A stretch of DNA of 41,723 bases from Pseudomonadota bacterium (lineage in GTDB: Bacteria > Desulfobacterota > Desulfobulbia > Desulfobulbales > SURF-16), in the NCBI GenBank assembly GCA_018897105.1, contig JAHILF010000046.1, forward strand, positions 1 to 41,723, given 5' to 3'. Of the stretch, positions 31,129-40,258 are shown piece after piece. Below the pieces are notes generated by a model. The model worked only from the letters and a program-made list of their open reading frames with translations. It was not told where the DNA came from and ran no database searches. The stretch's first letter is position 1; the number at the start of each line of letters is the position of its first letter. Position numbers and translations under genes: made by a program.

Positions 31129-31851
31129 TCAGGTGACATTGCAAGCAAACCTTGACATTGCAAGGAAGATTTCCAGGCTCTTTTTTTTGAATACCTTGCT
31201 CGCAAATATCGGCCGCCATGCCTCATGATGCAGTTCGTCCGAAACAAGCATAGCGGCCGCCAGATTTACTGACCTGTAGGTTGCGACCGTACTGAGGGCG
31301 GAAAACTCCATGTCAACTGCCATAATGCCCTGGCGCCCATATTCCTGCACCTTTTGTCGCGTCTCACGGAAGGGGGCATCCGTGGTCCAGATCGGGCCTT
31401 CCTGCACAGGATAGCCCTCTTGCTGCAGGAAGGTGGCAAGCTGTCGTCGCAGATCCTCGTCGGCTGCTGGGCCTGTGGCAAGTGGATAGTGGGCGGATGT
31501 CCCTTCTTCACTCAGGGACCAGGTGGGCAGAAAAATATCCCCGGCTGTTAAGCCGGGCGCCAGAGAACCGCACCAGCCATAAACGAGAACGTCTTTGCAG
31601 CCAAGGGCAATGAGTTTTTCAAGGGCCATCACCGCCGCCGGCGCTCCAAGGGCCGGGCCTGCCCAGAAAATAGGCGGTTGACCGGAAATTTCGAACAGGT
31701 TGCTGTGAAAGAGGAAATGCTTTTGGGCCTGGCGCTTGCGTGCTTCATTGATGATGGGGGGGGCGTCCCCCGGATTAACAAAGAAGAGAACAGGGCCGGT
31801 GAGGTGAACTTCACCTTTCTGGCGGGATGGGTTGATGACTGTATCAGACAT
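31129..31851 (-). CDS. Nucleoside phosphorylase (PNP/UDP family)
   Basis: A 240-residue enzyme of the purine/uridine phosphorylase fold, which splits nucleosides with phosphate. GPALGAPAAVMALEKLIALG, VYGWCGSLAPGLTAGDIFLP and AVDMEFSALSTVA match the phosphate-, base- and ribose-site segments, the last being the VDME motif. The base specificity (uridine, purine or a methylthio compound) cannot be read from the sequence. The start lies only ~20 bp beyond the atpE terminator on the same strand and lacks a clear ribosome binding site, so it may depend on read-through. Its 3' end carries two copies of GACATTGCAAG (31135-31145 and 31154-31164). Confidence 0.85.
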   Translation of the reverse strand: MSDTVINPSRQKGEVHLTGPVLFFVNPGDAPPIINEARKRQAQKHFLFHSNLFEISGQPPIFWAGPALGAPAAVMALEKLIALGCKDVLVYGWCGSLAPGLTAGDIFLPTWSLSEEGTSAHYPLATGPAADEDLRRQLATFLQQEGYPVQEGPIWTTDAPFRETRQKVQEYGRQGIMAVDMEFSALSTVATYRSVNLAAAMLVSDELHHEAWRPIFASKVFKKKSLEIFLAMSRFACNVT

Positions 31852-31869
31852 GCGGGCGGCAAAAATTCA

Positions 31870-31903
31870 ATAAAAAAAGGCCGCAGAATTTCTGCGGCCC
31901 TTT
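31870..31903 (-). terminator. Intrinsic terminator of the atp F0 operon
   Basis: GGCCGCAGAA and TTCTGCGGCC (31879-31899) form a perfect 10-bp stem with a 1-nt centre, followed on the minus strand by seven T residues. On the other side an A-rich stretch precedes it. It lies 30 bp after the atpE stop codon. Confidence 0.93.
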
Positions 31904-31932
31904 AAAATACTTACAAACAGCTTTGACGGATA

Positions 31933-32292
<360 letters not shown>

Positions 32293-32356
32293 TTAAAAAA
32301 CGTGTTATTTTGGCCTTCTTTCTTATGTAAAAGATCTCAATCTGTCTTATGTGAAA

Positions 32357-33079
32357 TTAATGAGCATGCTCCATGGCGCCCTGGCAGTAAAGAATGGAGA
32401 GCAGAACAAAAACCATGGTCTGAACTACGGAAACCAGAACACCGAGGCAAAGAATCGGAAGCGGTCCGAAAAAGGCGCCGTACAGCATGAAGAGAATGGC
32501 GAGCAGGGTCTCTTTAGCCATAATGTTACCGAAAAGCCTGATCGAAAGTGAGAGAATACGGGCAAGGTTACTGATGATCTCGATGGGCAGCATCAGGGGG
32601 ATGAGCGCTACCATGGGACCGGTGAAGTGTTTGATGTATTTGATGCCATGATACTTGAGTCCGAGAATATGATGGGTTACCCAGACGATCAAGGTCATGC
32701 CGAGGGTGATATTGAGGTTTGAGGTGGGAGACATGAAACCCGGCATCAGACCCATCAGATTTGACACCAGGATGTAAAAGGCAAAGGTGGCAATCATCGG
32801 AAACATCATGGATGCCCGCTCCGGGCCCATCTGGTCGGCCATGTAAGTTTCCAGACCGCCAACGGCTACTTCCCAGAAATTCTGTTTGCCATTCGGCACC
32901 AGTTCCAGTTTCCCCAGGGTAAGCTTAGGCATGATAATTAAAAAGGCCATTACCAGCCAGGTATAGGTCAGATGCGGGGACACGAGTTTGGCGAGCAGCG
33001 TCTCGCCGACCAGTGTATGGGGTACTGGGAGGCCCAGCGCCTGCAGAATCACTGAAATAAACAGTATTGGATGTTCCAT
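32357..33079 (-). CDS. atpB: ATP synthase F0 subunit a
   Basis: A 240-residue membrane protein forming the ion half-channels next to the c ring. The essential Arg is in SLSIRLFGNIMAKE, and the last helices VLVSVVQTMVFVLLSILY are typical. Length is normal. It sits 10 bp after the subunit I gene and 76 bp before atpE. The F0 b subunits and F1 genes are not in the window, so the operon is split, as in many Desulfobacterota. Confidence 0.96.
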   Translation of the reverse strand: MEHPILFISVILQALGLPVPHTLVGETLLAKLVSPHLTYTWLVMAFLIIMPKLTLGKLELVPNGKQNFWEVAVGGLETYMADQMGPERASMMFPMIATFAFYILVSNLMGLMPGFMSPTSNLNITLGMTLIVWVTHHILGLKYHGIKYIKHFTGPMVALIPLMLPIEIISNLARILSLSIRLFGNIMAKETLLAILFMLYGAFFGPLPILCLGVLVSVVQTMVFVLLSILYCQGAMEHAH

Positions 33080-33088
33080 GATTTTCTC

Positions 33089-33514
33089 CTAAGCCTCTTT
33101 GGCCGTGAAATAAAACTTTCTAACTACGCTTGCCATGGTAATGCCTATGCTGATAACCACCACGGACAAACCCATTAATAAGCCTAATGGATGAACTATA
33201 TGCCGACTGACCAGAATGTACAGGACAAGAGCGAGAGCGATCAATCTGGCATAGTATTTCAGATAAAACTTCAATTTGGCGGTTTGTACCTTGCCGCTGT
33301 GTAACAACTTTCCCTGGAGGAAATCCTTCAGGTCTTTTTTAAGATAAAAATAGCTGATATTTGCCACCAGGCCGCCGATTAATACACTTTTCGCAATTAT
33401 GACTGGATAATAAATCCAGGCAAGCACTGAAAAAAATACCACAATCACCCAGTTCAGTATTTCAACCCGATGAATCGGGAATTCGTTATGACCCTCTGCT
33501 GGAACGCCTTTCAT
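33089..33514 (-). CDS. ATP synthase subunit I-type protein
   Basis: A 141-residue protein with four predicted membrane helices (about residues 17-33, 40-58, 88-105 and 111-130) and a cytoplasmic basic loop. It belongs to the ATP synthase I superfamily, whose members help assemble the c ring or supply magnesium. It lies between the AtpZ-type gene, whose stop it overlaps by one base, and atpB. Position and topology are strong; sequence motifs in this family are weak. Confidence 0.85.
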   Translation of the reverse strand: MKGVPAEGHNEFPIHRVEILNWVIVVFFSVLAWIYYPVIIAKSVLIGGLVANISYFYLKKDLKDFLQGKLLHSGKVQTAKLKFYLKYYARLIALALVLYILVSRHIVHPLGLLMGLSVVVISIGITMASVVRKFYFTAKEA

Positions 33515-33738
33515 TACAGATCCTTGCGTTTTGATAACTGGTAGAGGTTTTTAAAGCCTGCCACGATACCGAAAGCTAAAAATATCAAGGTCAGCCATGG
33601 GCTGGTTTTATCGTTGAAAACCTTGTGGTCCAAATAATAGCCGAAACCAACGCCGATGAAAATGCTGGCACACATGTGGATACCGATGGTGCCGAACACA
33701 CTCATCAGCTTCATCCACTCTTTGTGGTTTCCACTCAT
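33514..33738 (-). CDS. AtpZ/AtpI-family small membrane protein
   Basis: The ATG at 33738 follows AAGGAAA and gives 74 residues; the frame is open 14 codons further without a good site. Two membrane helices form a hairpin: GTIGIHMCASIFIGVGFGYYLD and LTLIFLAFGIVAGFKNLYQL. The motif G-x-G-F-G-Y-Y-L-D and the final helix are characteristic of AtpZ, which works with AtpI in F0 assembly or ion supply. It is the first gene of atpZ-atpI-atpB-atpE. Confidence 0.88.
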   Translation of the reverse strand: MSGNHKEWMKLMSVFGTIGIHMCASIFIGVGFGYYLDHKVFNDKTSPWLTLIFLAFGIVAGFKNLYQLSKRKDL

Positions 33739-33817
33739 GTCAATTTCCTTAATAAGCCCAAAGCCAGCTTGAATTTGCAATTAGCACGGTTTTAGACCAA
33801 AGTCAACGATTTTCAAA

Positions 33818-35107
33818 TTAATTTTGCATTTTTTTGAATGACCATTCAGTCATTTCGAGAGTCTTTGCCAGGTCTTCGCTGCTGTGGGCTGAGGAGAGAA
33901 ACAGGCCCTCAAACTGGGAGGGGGCCAGGTAGATTCCCTGGTCCAGCATCTCCCGATAAAATTTTGCATATTTGCCAGCATCAGCCTTCATCGCTGAATC
34001 GAAGTCAGTGATCGGACCCGGGCCAAAGAATAAGGTCATGACCGAGCCCTGCCTGTTAAGTGTTGCCTCATTCAGATATTTATCGGCCAGTTTCTGCAGA
34101 TTTTCGGCAAACTCGGCAGCTTTCCTGTCCAGCTTTTCATAAAATCCTGGTTCTTTCAGGGCCTTCAGGGTGGCCGCTCCGGCGGCCATGGCCAGCGGGT
34201 TGCCGGATAGGGTACCTGCCTGGTAGACCGGACCCACCGGGGAAATCAGCGACATGATTTCCTTTTTTCCGCCGTAGGCGCCGACCGGCAGACCGCCGCC
34301 GATGATTTTACCCAGGCAGGTGAGATCCGGCATGATGCCGAATTTCTGTTGGGCTCCGCCATAGCTTACCCTGAATCCGGTAATAACCTCGTCAAAGATA
34401 AGCACAATGCCGAGTTCGCTGGTCAGCGCCCGGAGTTTCTCGAGAAATCCCGGGGCAGGGAGGACAACGCCCATATTGCCGGCCACCGGTTCGACTATGA
34501 CACAGGCGATATCCAGCGACCTATCCCTCAGAGTTTTTTCAAGAATATCTTCATTGTTGTAAGGAATGGAGACGGTATTTTTGACGATGTCATCCGGGAC
34601 CCCCGGACTGCCGGGGATACCAAGGGTGATGATGCCGGAGCCGGCTTTGACCAGAAATGAATCGGCATGGCCATGGTAACAGCCGTCAAATTTAATGATT
34701 ACTTTTTTGCCGGTATAACCCCGGGCAAGACGCACGGCACTCATGGTGGCCTCGGTACCGGAGCTGACAAAGCGGACCATGTCCACGGAGGGCAGGGCGT
34801 CGGTGACTAGTCTGGCCAGCTCCACCTCCAGCGGGCATGGGGCGCCGAAACTGGTGCCGTTGGCCATGGCCTGCTGGATTGCCTCCATGATCGCCGGATA
34901 ATTATGGCCGAGGATCATGGGACCCCAGGAGCCGATAAAGTCGATATATTCATTGCCGTCGACATCATAAATTTTTGAACCTGCGGCACGCTGTATGAAA
35001 CGGGGATCGCAGCCCACGGATTTACAGGCCCGCACCGGGCTGTTCACACCACCGGGGATGAGGCGCTGGGCTTCTGCAAACAAAGATTGCGATGTCGTTG
35101 TTTTCAT
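33818..35107 (-). CDS. hemL: Glutamate-1-semialdehyde 2,1-aminomutase
   Basis: A 429-residue PLP enzyme that makes 5-aminolevulinate, following HemA in the C5 pathway. The ATG at 35107 follows AAGGAG; the GTG two codons upstream is less likely. Seen: IPGGVNSPVRACKSVG, FVSSGTEATMSAVRLARG, GCYHGHADSFLVKAGSG, LIFDEVITGFR and the Schiff-base Lys267 in LTCLGKIIGGGLPVGAYGG. Length is normal. It is transcribed alone from a strong promoter, away from the TRAP operon and separately from hemA. Confidence 0.97.
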   Translation of the reverse strand: MKTTTSQSLFAEAQRLIPGGVNSPVRACKSVGCDPRFIQRAAGSKIYDVDGNEYIDFIGSWGPMILGHNYPAIMEAIQQAMANGTSFGAPCPLEVELARLVTDALPSVDMVRFVSSGTEATMSAVRLARGYTGKKVIIKFDGCYHGHADSFLVKAGSGIITLGIPGSPGVPDDIVKNTVSIPYNNEDILEKTLRDRSLDIACVIVEPVAGNMGVVLPAPGFLEKLRALTSELGIVLIFDEVITGFRVSYGGAQQKFGIMPDLTCLGKIIGGGLPVGAYGGKKEIMSLISPVGPVYQAGTLSGNPLAMAAGAATLKALKEPGFYEKLDRKAAEFAENLQKLADKYLNEATLNRQGSVMTLFFGPGPITDFDSAMKADAGKYAKFYREMLDQGIYLAPSQFEGLFLSSAHSSEDLAKTLEMTEWSFKKMQN

Positions 35108-35184
35108 GGGCACTCCTTATCTGGAAATCTTGTTGAAATCGTTGTCGATTACTAGCGGTTTGAGTATATAAATCAATGGCGGCA

Positions 35185-35214
35185 ACTATAGCATGCATCC
35201 GCCCGGTGTGTCAA
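35185..35214 (-). promoter_or_regulatory. Sigma-70 promoter of hemL
   Basis: On the minus strand a perfect TTGACA (35209-35214) lies 18 bp from TATAGT (35185-35190), five of six for the -10. The start would be near 35178, about 70 nt before the hemL start codon. It lies in the gap divergent from the TRAP transporter genes. Confidence 0.75.
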
Positions 35215-35273
35215 AGTGTTAAAGGCGCTGATTGTTCACAGTGCTTGCAGAGTTTCAAATTGCCATATATAGT

Positions 35274-36137
35274 ATGGGCATTATGGGGAAATGGAAACAA
35301 TTTATTGTAGGCAGTATAGTTAGTTGTCTCCTTGGCGGCTGCACATCTCTGATGGTCAGCCGGATGGTTGAGCCGACCGTTGACAACCTGCAGAAGCAGA
35401 CCGATCTGGAACTGGTATGCGAGGGTGCGCCCGCCTATCTGCTGATGATTGACAGCCTGCTGGCTGATAATCCGGGAAACAGAGGGCTGCTATTGACCGC
35501 AACCCAGTCCTACTGTTCGTATACCACGGCACTTACCGCCTGCGGCAGAACGGAGAGGGCTATTCAGCTCAGTAACAAGGCAAAAGATTACGGCTTGATC
35601 CTGTTGACCGCATGCTTGCCTCGTGACAGAGAAAAAGGATACTCCCTGGATGAGCTGCGCGTAGCCCTTGCCTCCTGTTCCAAAAGCGACGTGCCCTCTC
35701 TTTTCTGGGGAGGATATGGCTGGGCTCTGTGGCTGCAATATCAGGCAGGTTCGCCGGCCTCGCTGACAGGGCTTGCCAAGGTTGAGAAGATCATGGAGAG
35801 AGTTCAGCAGCTGGATGAGGAATATTACCATGGGGCGGCCCATCTTTTCCTTGGTTCCTATTACGGGTCAAGGCCGTCGATGCTCGGCGGCAACCCTGCT
35901 GAGAGCCGGGCCCATTTTGAGCGGGCGCTGGCGATCGGTGATCACCAGTTCCTGCCGGCCCAGGTGGCATTTGCCGAAACCTATGCCAGAACCGTTTTTG
36001 ATCGGGACCTCTTTGAACAATTGCTGCAGGAAGTGGTTGATTTCCCGCTGCAGTCCAAGCCTGACTTAGCCTTGGCCAATCAGGTGGCTAAAAAAAAGGC
36101 TGGCCAGCTGCTGGCAGACGTTGACCGTTATTTCTGA
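35274..36137 (+). CDS. TatT-type TRAP-associated lipoprotein
   Basis: A 287-residue protein with a lipoprotein signal peptide: basic start, hydrophobic core and lipobox LLGGC, placing the lipid-modified Cys near residue 23. ATGs at 35274 and 35283 are both possible and neither has a strong ribosome binding site. The mature part is helical (TPR-like), with SLFWGGYGWALWLQ and YYHGAAHLFLGSYYGSRPSMLGGNP, the signature of the TRAP transporter T-component (TatT). TatT forms a complex with its substrate-binding partner in the periplasm and is thought to help pass a hydrophobic ligand. It is the first gene of TatT-P-Q-M. Confidence 0.9.
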   Translation: MGIMGKWKQFIVGSIVSCLLGGCTSLMVSRMVEPTVDNLQKQTDLELVCEGAPAYLLMIDSLLADNPGNRGLLLTATQSYCSYTTALTACGRTERAIQLSNKAKDYGLILLTACLPRDREKGYSLDELRVALASCSKSDVPSLFWGGYGWALWLQYQAGSPASLTGLAKVEKIMERVQQLDEEYYHGAAHLFLGSYYGSRPSMLGGNPAESRAHFERALAIGDHQFLPAQVAFAETYARTVFDRDLFEQLLQEVVDFPLQSKPDLALANQVAKKKAGQLLADVDRYF

Positions 36138-36219
36138 TGGCCTGCTGCAGCAGGAACTCAGAGCGAGCCTATCATTATTGGTTTTTTACTCATTCGCCAC
36201 CATCCTCAGGAGCTTTTTC

Positions 36220-37239
36220 ATGCCTCGTTTACTCGGAATTGTCCAGGTTGTCATACTGATTATTGCTGGGTTATGCGCATCAGCCCCGCCCCAAGCCATA
36301 GCCGGCCCGAAATATCTGTTCAAGGTGGCGTCGCTGGCGCCTGAAGGGAGCGTCTGGACCAAGCGCTTCCGGGAGTTCGCCCAGGAAGTGGAGGACCAGA
36401 GCAACGGCGAGGTGGGTTTTAAAATATATGCCGGCGGTGTCATGGGTGATGATCTGGCCATGTATCGCAAGATGCGGGTCGGCCAGCTCAATGGCGGCGG
36501 TTTCACCATGACCGGCATCGGCTCGGTGGTCCCTGACTTCCGGATCTTGGGCATTCCTTTTCTGTTACATTCCTATGAAGAAGTGGACCTGGTCAAGCAG
36601 GGGATGAATGAATATTTCCACAAGGCCTTTGCGGAAAACGGCCTGGAGCTCATTGCCCTAACCGAGGTCGGTTTTATCTACACCATGTCCACCGCACCAA
36701 TTTCCACGGTGGCTGAGTTGCAAAAGAGCACCTGTTGGGCGCCTGATAATGACCCGCTCAGCGCCGGATTCCTGGAAACCCTGGGGACAACGCCGACCCC
36801 CCTCTCCATTCCCGATGTGCTCACCTCCCTGCAGACCGGTCTGGTCAGTACGGTTTTTAATTCGCTTTACGGTTCTATTGTGCTGCAGTGGTATACCAAG
36901 GCCAAATATATCACCGACATGCCTTTTGGTTACGCCTATGGGGCTTTTCTGCTGGATCGCAAACAGTTCGTCCGGTTGCCGGGAAAATATAGCGCGCTGA
37001 TTAAAACTGCAGCGGCAAAGCATTTCGGCATTCTGCTGGAGGACACCAGGAAGAGCAATGAAGAGGCAAGGTCCGTTTTACAGGACAACGGGGTCACACT
37101 GGTAAAGATCGATCCGGGTGCCTTAACGGAGCTGGAAATGATTCGGGACAAGACGGTAACGAGGTTAAAGGGCAAGGCCTTTTCCTCGGAGATTTATCAG
37201 GAGATGATGCTGCTGCTCACACAGTACCGCAGTCGATGA
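36220..37239 (+). CDS. TRAP transporter substrate-binding protein (DctP/TatP type)
   Basis: The ATG at 36220 follows AGGAG (36208-36212) and gives 339 residues with a signal peptide (core LLGIVQVVILIIAGL, cut near AIAGP). The mature protein starts LFKVASLAPEGSVWTKRFREFA and contains FKIYAGGVMGDDLAMYRKMRVGQLNG and DVLTSLQTGLVSTVFNS, typical of DctP. Where most DctP proteins have K-I-R-V-P, whose Arg grips the substrate carboxylate, this one reads STCWAP, with Trp at the Arg position by my hand alignment. That suits TatT-linked members, which probably bind a hydrophobic or non-carboxylate ligand. It captures the substrate in the periplasm for DctQM. Confidence 0.92.
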   Translation: MPRLLGIVQVVILIIAGLCASAPPQAIAGPKYLFKVASLAPEGSVWTKRFREFAQEVEDQSNGEVGFKIYAGGVMGDDLAMYRKMRVGQLNGGGFTMTGIGSVVPDFRILGIPFLLHSYEEVDLVKQGMNEYFHKAFAENGLELIALTEVGFIYTMSTAPISTVAELQKSTCWAPDNDPLSAGFLETLGTTPTPLSIPDVLTSLQTGLVSTVFNSLYGSIVLQWYTKAKYITDMPFGYAYGAFLLDRKQFVRLPGKYSALIKTAAAKHFGILLEDTRKSNEEARSVLQDNGVTLVKIDPGALTELEMIRDKTVTRLKGKAFSSEIYQEMMLLLTQYRSR

Positions 37240-37264
37240 TTTCTGTTATGATGAATATTGACCT

Positions 37265-37780
37265 ATGAATGCCTTGGGCAGATGGGTGGCAGGTCTGCGC
37301 CTCTTCGGGCAGCGGCTGGAGGAGACTTTTCTCTGTCTGCTGCTGCTCAGCATGATATTGCTGGCCTGCCTGCAGATTGCCCTGCGGGACCTTTTTTCCG
37401 GAGGCCTGCTCTGGGTCGACCCGCTGCTCCGTTATCTGGTCCTGTGGTCCGGCATGTTCGGGGCGGCCGTGGCCACCCGGATCGGCAAACATATTGCCCT
37501 TGACGTCGTCTCTTATCTCGTGCCGGCCAACATGAAAACATGGCTGCAGCTGCTGATTCATCTTTTTTCCACCCTGGTGTCTGCTGCCCTGACCTGGGCA
37601 GCCATTATCTTTGTCCGCAATGAAGCCGAGTTCGGCGGCACCTCGCTGCTCTCTATTCCGTCCTGGGCCTGGAATCTCGTTTTTCCGCTGGCTTTTGCCC
37701 TGATTACTTTCCGTTTTTTCTCTGCCGGTGTGGCGGATTTTCTGGCAATTGCCGGCAAAACTTCATCTCGCCCTACCTGA
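37265..37780 (+). CDS. TRAP transporter small permease (DctQ type)
   Basis: A 171-residue protein with four predicted membrane helices, starting after a basic N-terminus. FLCLLLLSMILLACLQIALRD (read as two adjoining segments), LLRYLVLWSGMFGAAVATR and KHIALDVV are the DctQ pattern. It pairs with the large DctM subunit in the inner membrane. No clear ribosome binding site precedes the ATG, suggesting coupling to the gene upstream, whose stop is 25 bp away. Confidence 0.92.
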   Translation: MNALGRWVAGLRLFGQRLEETFLCLLLLSMILLACLQIALRDLFSGGLLWVDPLLRYLVLWSGMFGAAVATRIGKHIALDVVSYLVPANMKTWLQLLIHLFSTLVSAALTWAAIIFVRNEAEFGGTSLLSIPSWAWNLVFPLAFALITFRFFSAGVADFLAIAGKTSSRPT

Positions 37781-37793
37781 TGGCCTCACCACC

Positions 37794-39059
37794 GTGACTC
37801 TCTGCAAATATTTCACCTTACTCATGGCGCTGCTGGGCACGCCGCTGTTTATCATTATCTCGGGACTGGCCCTGCTCTCCTTTTACAGTGTGGGCATTGA
37901 TATTTCCGTGGTCATTATCGAGATGTCCCGCCTGGCGGATACACCGCTTTTGGTTTCGCTGCCCCTGTTTATTTTTGCCGGCACGCTGCTGTCTGAAAGC
38001 GGCACGCCCCAACGGATGCTTAAACTTTCCCGGCTGCTGCTCGGCTGGATGCCTGGCGGGCTGGCAGTGGTAGCCCTGGTGGTGTGTGCTGTCTTTACCG
38101 CCTTTACCGGGGCGTCCGGCGTGACGATCTTTGCCTTGGGCGGCCTTCTTTTCCCTACCCTGGTCAAGGATGGTTATTCGGAGAAGTTTTCTCTGGGTCT
38201 CATTACCTCATCCGGCAGTCTGGGTCTGCTGTTTCCTCCCAGTCTGCCGCTGATCCTGTACGGGGTCATTGCCGAGGAGAGAATCGACCAGCTTTTTCTG
38301 GCCGGCATCGTTCCCGGCCTGTTGATGCTTGCTTTGCTGGTTGTTTTCAGCATGCGAAAAGGTCCGCAGGTGGACAGGCGCTCAGGGGGCCCTTCCCGGG
38401 CGGAGATCCTCGCCGGGCTGCGGGAGTCTGTCTGGGAGCTCCCCTTGCCGGTGATCGTGCTGGGGGGTATTTACGGTGGTATTTTTGTGGCCGGCGAAGC
38501 TGCGGCGGTGACCGCCCTGTATGTCCTGGTGGTGGAGGTGTTTATCTACCGGGATATCGCCTTTTCCCGCCTGCCTGCCATCATGGTGCAGAGCATGATG
38601 TTTTTTGGCGGCATCCTGGTGATACTGGCCGCCTCCATGGCGTCCACCAATTTTCTGGTGGACCGGGAGGTGCCCATGCATCTTTTTGAGTTCATCCGGC
38701 ACTATATCAGCAGTAAATATACCTTCCTGCTGCTGCTGAACATCTTCCTGCTGATTGTTGGCTCCATGCTGGATATTTTCTCGGCCCTGGTGCTGGTGGT
38801 GCCTCTCATTGTCCCCATTGCAGAGGGATACGGGGTTAACCTCATTCATCTGGGCATCATCTTTCTGACCAATCTGCAGATCGGCTATTGCACTCCGCCG
38901 GTGGGCCTCAATCTCTTTCTGGCCAGTTATCGCTTTGAAAAACCGGTGGTGGAGCTTTATGCCGCGACCCTGCCGTTTCTCGCCCTGCAGATGGCGAGTC
39001 TTGCCCTTATTACCTACCTGCCCTTTTTAAGCCTGTTTCTGGTCCGCCTGTTGGGATGA
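37794..39059 (+). CDS. TRAP transporter large permease (DctM type)
   Basis: A multi-helix protein of about 421 residues from the GTG at 37794. The frame is open to a GTG at 37728 inside dctQ, and an ATG at 37824 is also possible, so the start is uncertain. DctM features: LADTPLLVSLPLFIFAGTLL, GASGVTIFALGGLLFPTL, GSLGLLFPPSLPLILYG and the C-terminal LTNLQIGYCTPPVGLNLFLA. It forms the transport channel, driven by an ion gradient (usually Na+). It completes the TatT-P-Q-M set. Confidence 0.93.
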   Translation: MTLCKYFTLLMALLGTPLFIIISGLALLSFYSVGIDISVVIIEMSRLADTPLLVSLPLFIFAGTLLSESGTPQRMLKLSRLLLGWMPGGLAVVALVVCAVFTAFTGASGVTIFALGGLLFPTLVKDGYSEKFSLGLITSSGSLGLLFPPSLPLILYGVIAEERIDQLFLAGIVPGLLMLALLVVFSMRKGPQVDRRSGGPSRAEILAGLRESVWELPLPVIVLGGIYGGIFVAGEAAAVTALYVLVVEVFIYRDIAFSRLPAIMVQSMMFFGGILVILAASMASTNFLVDREVPMHLFEFIRHYISSKYTFLLLLNIFLLIVGSMLDIFSALVLVVPLIVPIAEGYGVNLIHLGIIFLTNLQIGYCTPPVGLNLFLASYRFEKPVVELYAATLPFLALQMASLALITYLPFLSLFLVRLLG

Positions 39060-39140
39060 GCCGAGTAAAATAATAACATTGTCGTCAGGTTGTCAGAGAC
39101 GGCAGAAGAAGCCGTAAGCAACTGCTTAAAATTGAAGAGG

Positions 39141-40136
39141 TTATTTCGTTGCGGCTCCTGAATTTTTGCCGCTTAACAGATGAATAAATGAAATAAATTT
39201 ATCCTGCTCAAAATGGCCCACCATCTCCTCTTTCATGGTCAGCACAGCCTTGAATGGGTCCCGGGCCTCAGCATAAGATCTTTTGGTGGTCAGGGCATCA
39301 TACACGTCGGCAATGGCTGCGATTTTGGCATAGTCGGAAATCCTGTCCCCCTGCAGCCCGCGGGGATAACCTTTGCCGTCATGTTTTTCATGGTGATGGA
39401 GAATGACATCAAGGGAGATTGACGGGATTGCCTGGGCCATCAACTTATAACCGTATTGCGGATGCCTTTTCATCACCGTGAATTCGTCATCGGTCAGTTT
39501 GCCCGGCTTATTGAGGATGGCATCGTCAATCTGGCTCTTGCCGATATCATGCAGAATGCAGCCCAGGGCAAATTCCCGCAGACAATCCTGTCTGGCCGGG
39601 TAGATGGTCTGCCACAGTCCTATGCTGAAAACAGCTACATTGAGGCAGTGGGTAAAGGTGTAATAATCATGGGAGCTGAGTTGCAGCAGGCTGGTAATGG
39701 ATGCCTGATCGTTTAAGGCGAACTTGATGATATTGCCGGTTATGTCCTCTGTCCGCTTCAGATTCTCGCCGCTTCGAGGATCGGAGAAGATATCTTTCAT
39801 GACATTGGCGGCACAATTATAAATGATGCTTGATTTTTCCATGAGAGGGATGAGAGGATCCTCGACCATCATGCCGATAAAATTTTCTAGGAGATGGTGG
39901 AGATTTTTTTGCTCCTCTTTCCTGATGAAGAAGTTTTCAAATCCGCTCGCCGCAATCACATCCCTGACGTCGGACAACATGGAGTTTTTACGCACCAGCA
40001 GCACCGGTTCCTTAAAGTGCTGTTTGCCCGGGGGAATCGTGTACAGATCAAAGGTGATTTCTCCGTACATCTTCATCAGGCAATGCTTGTTGACCGGTAT
40101 ATATTTGGCCAACGCGGAAGTGAGTTTTTCGGTCAT
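39141..40136 (-). CDS. HD-GYP domain phosphodiesterase
   Basis: A 331-residue soluble protein. Residues ~1-130 form an N-terminal domain I do not recognise. The C-terminal ~200 residues are HD-GYP: FTHCLNVAVFSIGLWQT, the metal motif CILHDIGKSQIDDAIL, MKRHPQYGYKLM, HHHEKHDGKGYPRGL (the HHExxDGxGYP signature) and IAAIADVYDALTTKRSY. All residues that bind metal in active HD-GYP enzymes appear present, so c-di-GMP hydrolysis is likely. The gene is convergent with dctM, and no operon partner is evident. Confidence 0.93.
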   Translation of the reverse strand: MTEKLTSALAKYIPVNKHCLMKMYGEITFDLYTIPPGKQHFKEPVLLVRKNSMLSDVRDVIAASGFENFFIRKEEQKNLHHLLENFIGMMVEDPLIPLMEKSSIIYNCAANVMKDIFSDPRSGENLKRTEDITGNIIKFALNDQASITSLLQLSSHDYYTFTHCLNVAVFSIGLWQTIYPARQDCLREFALGCILHDIGKSQIDDAILNKPGKLTDDEFTVMKRHPQYGYKLMAQAIPSISLDVILHHHEKHDGKGYPRGLQGDRISDYAKIAAIADVYDALTTKRSYAEARDPFKAVLTMKEEMVGHFEQDKFISFIHLLSGKNSGAATK

Positions 40137-40258
40137 CTCTTGTTCATCGGCGATGATGTTAAAACTTGGATTGTTTGATTATGCCGGAGGAAAAGTAAGA
40201 AATACCTCCTTAACCTTGGAAAATATTTCCTGAACGCCGCCATGCGGTATTTGCGCCA

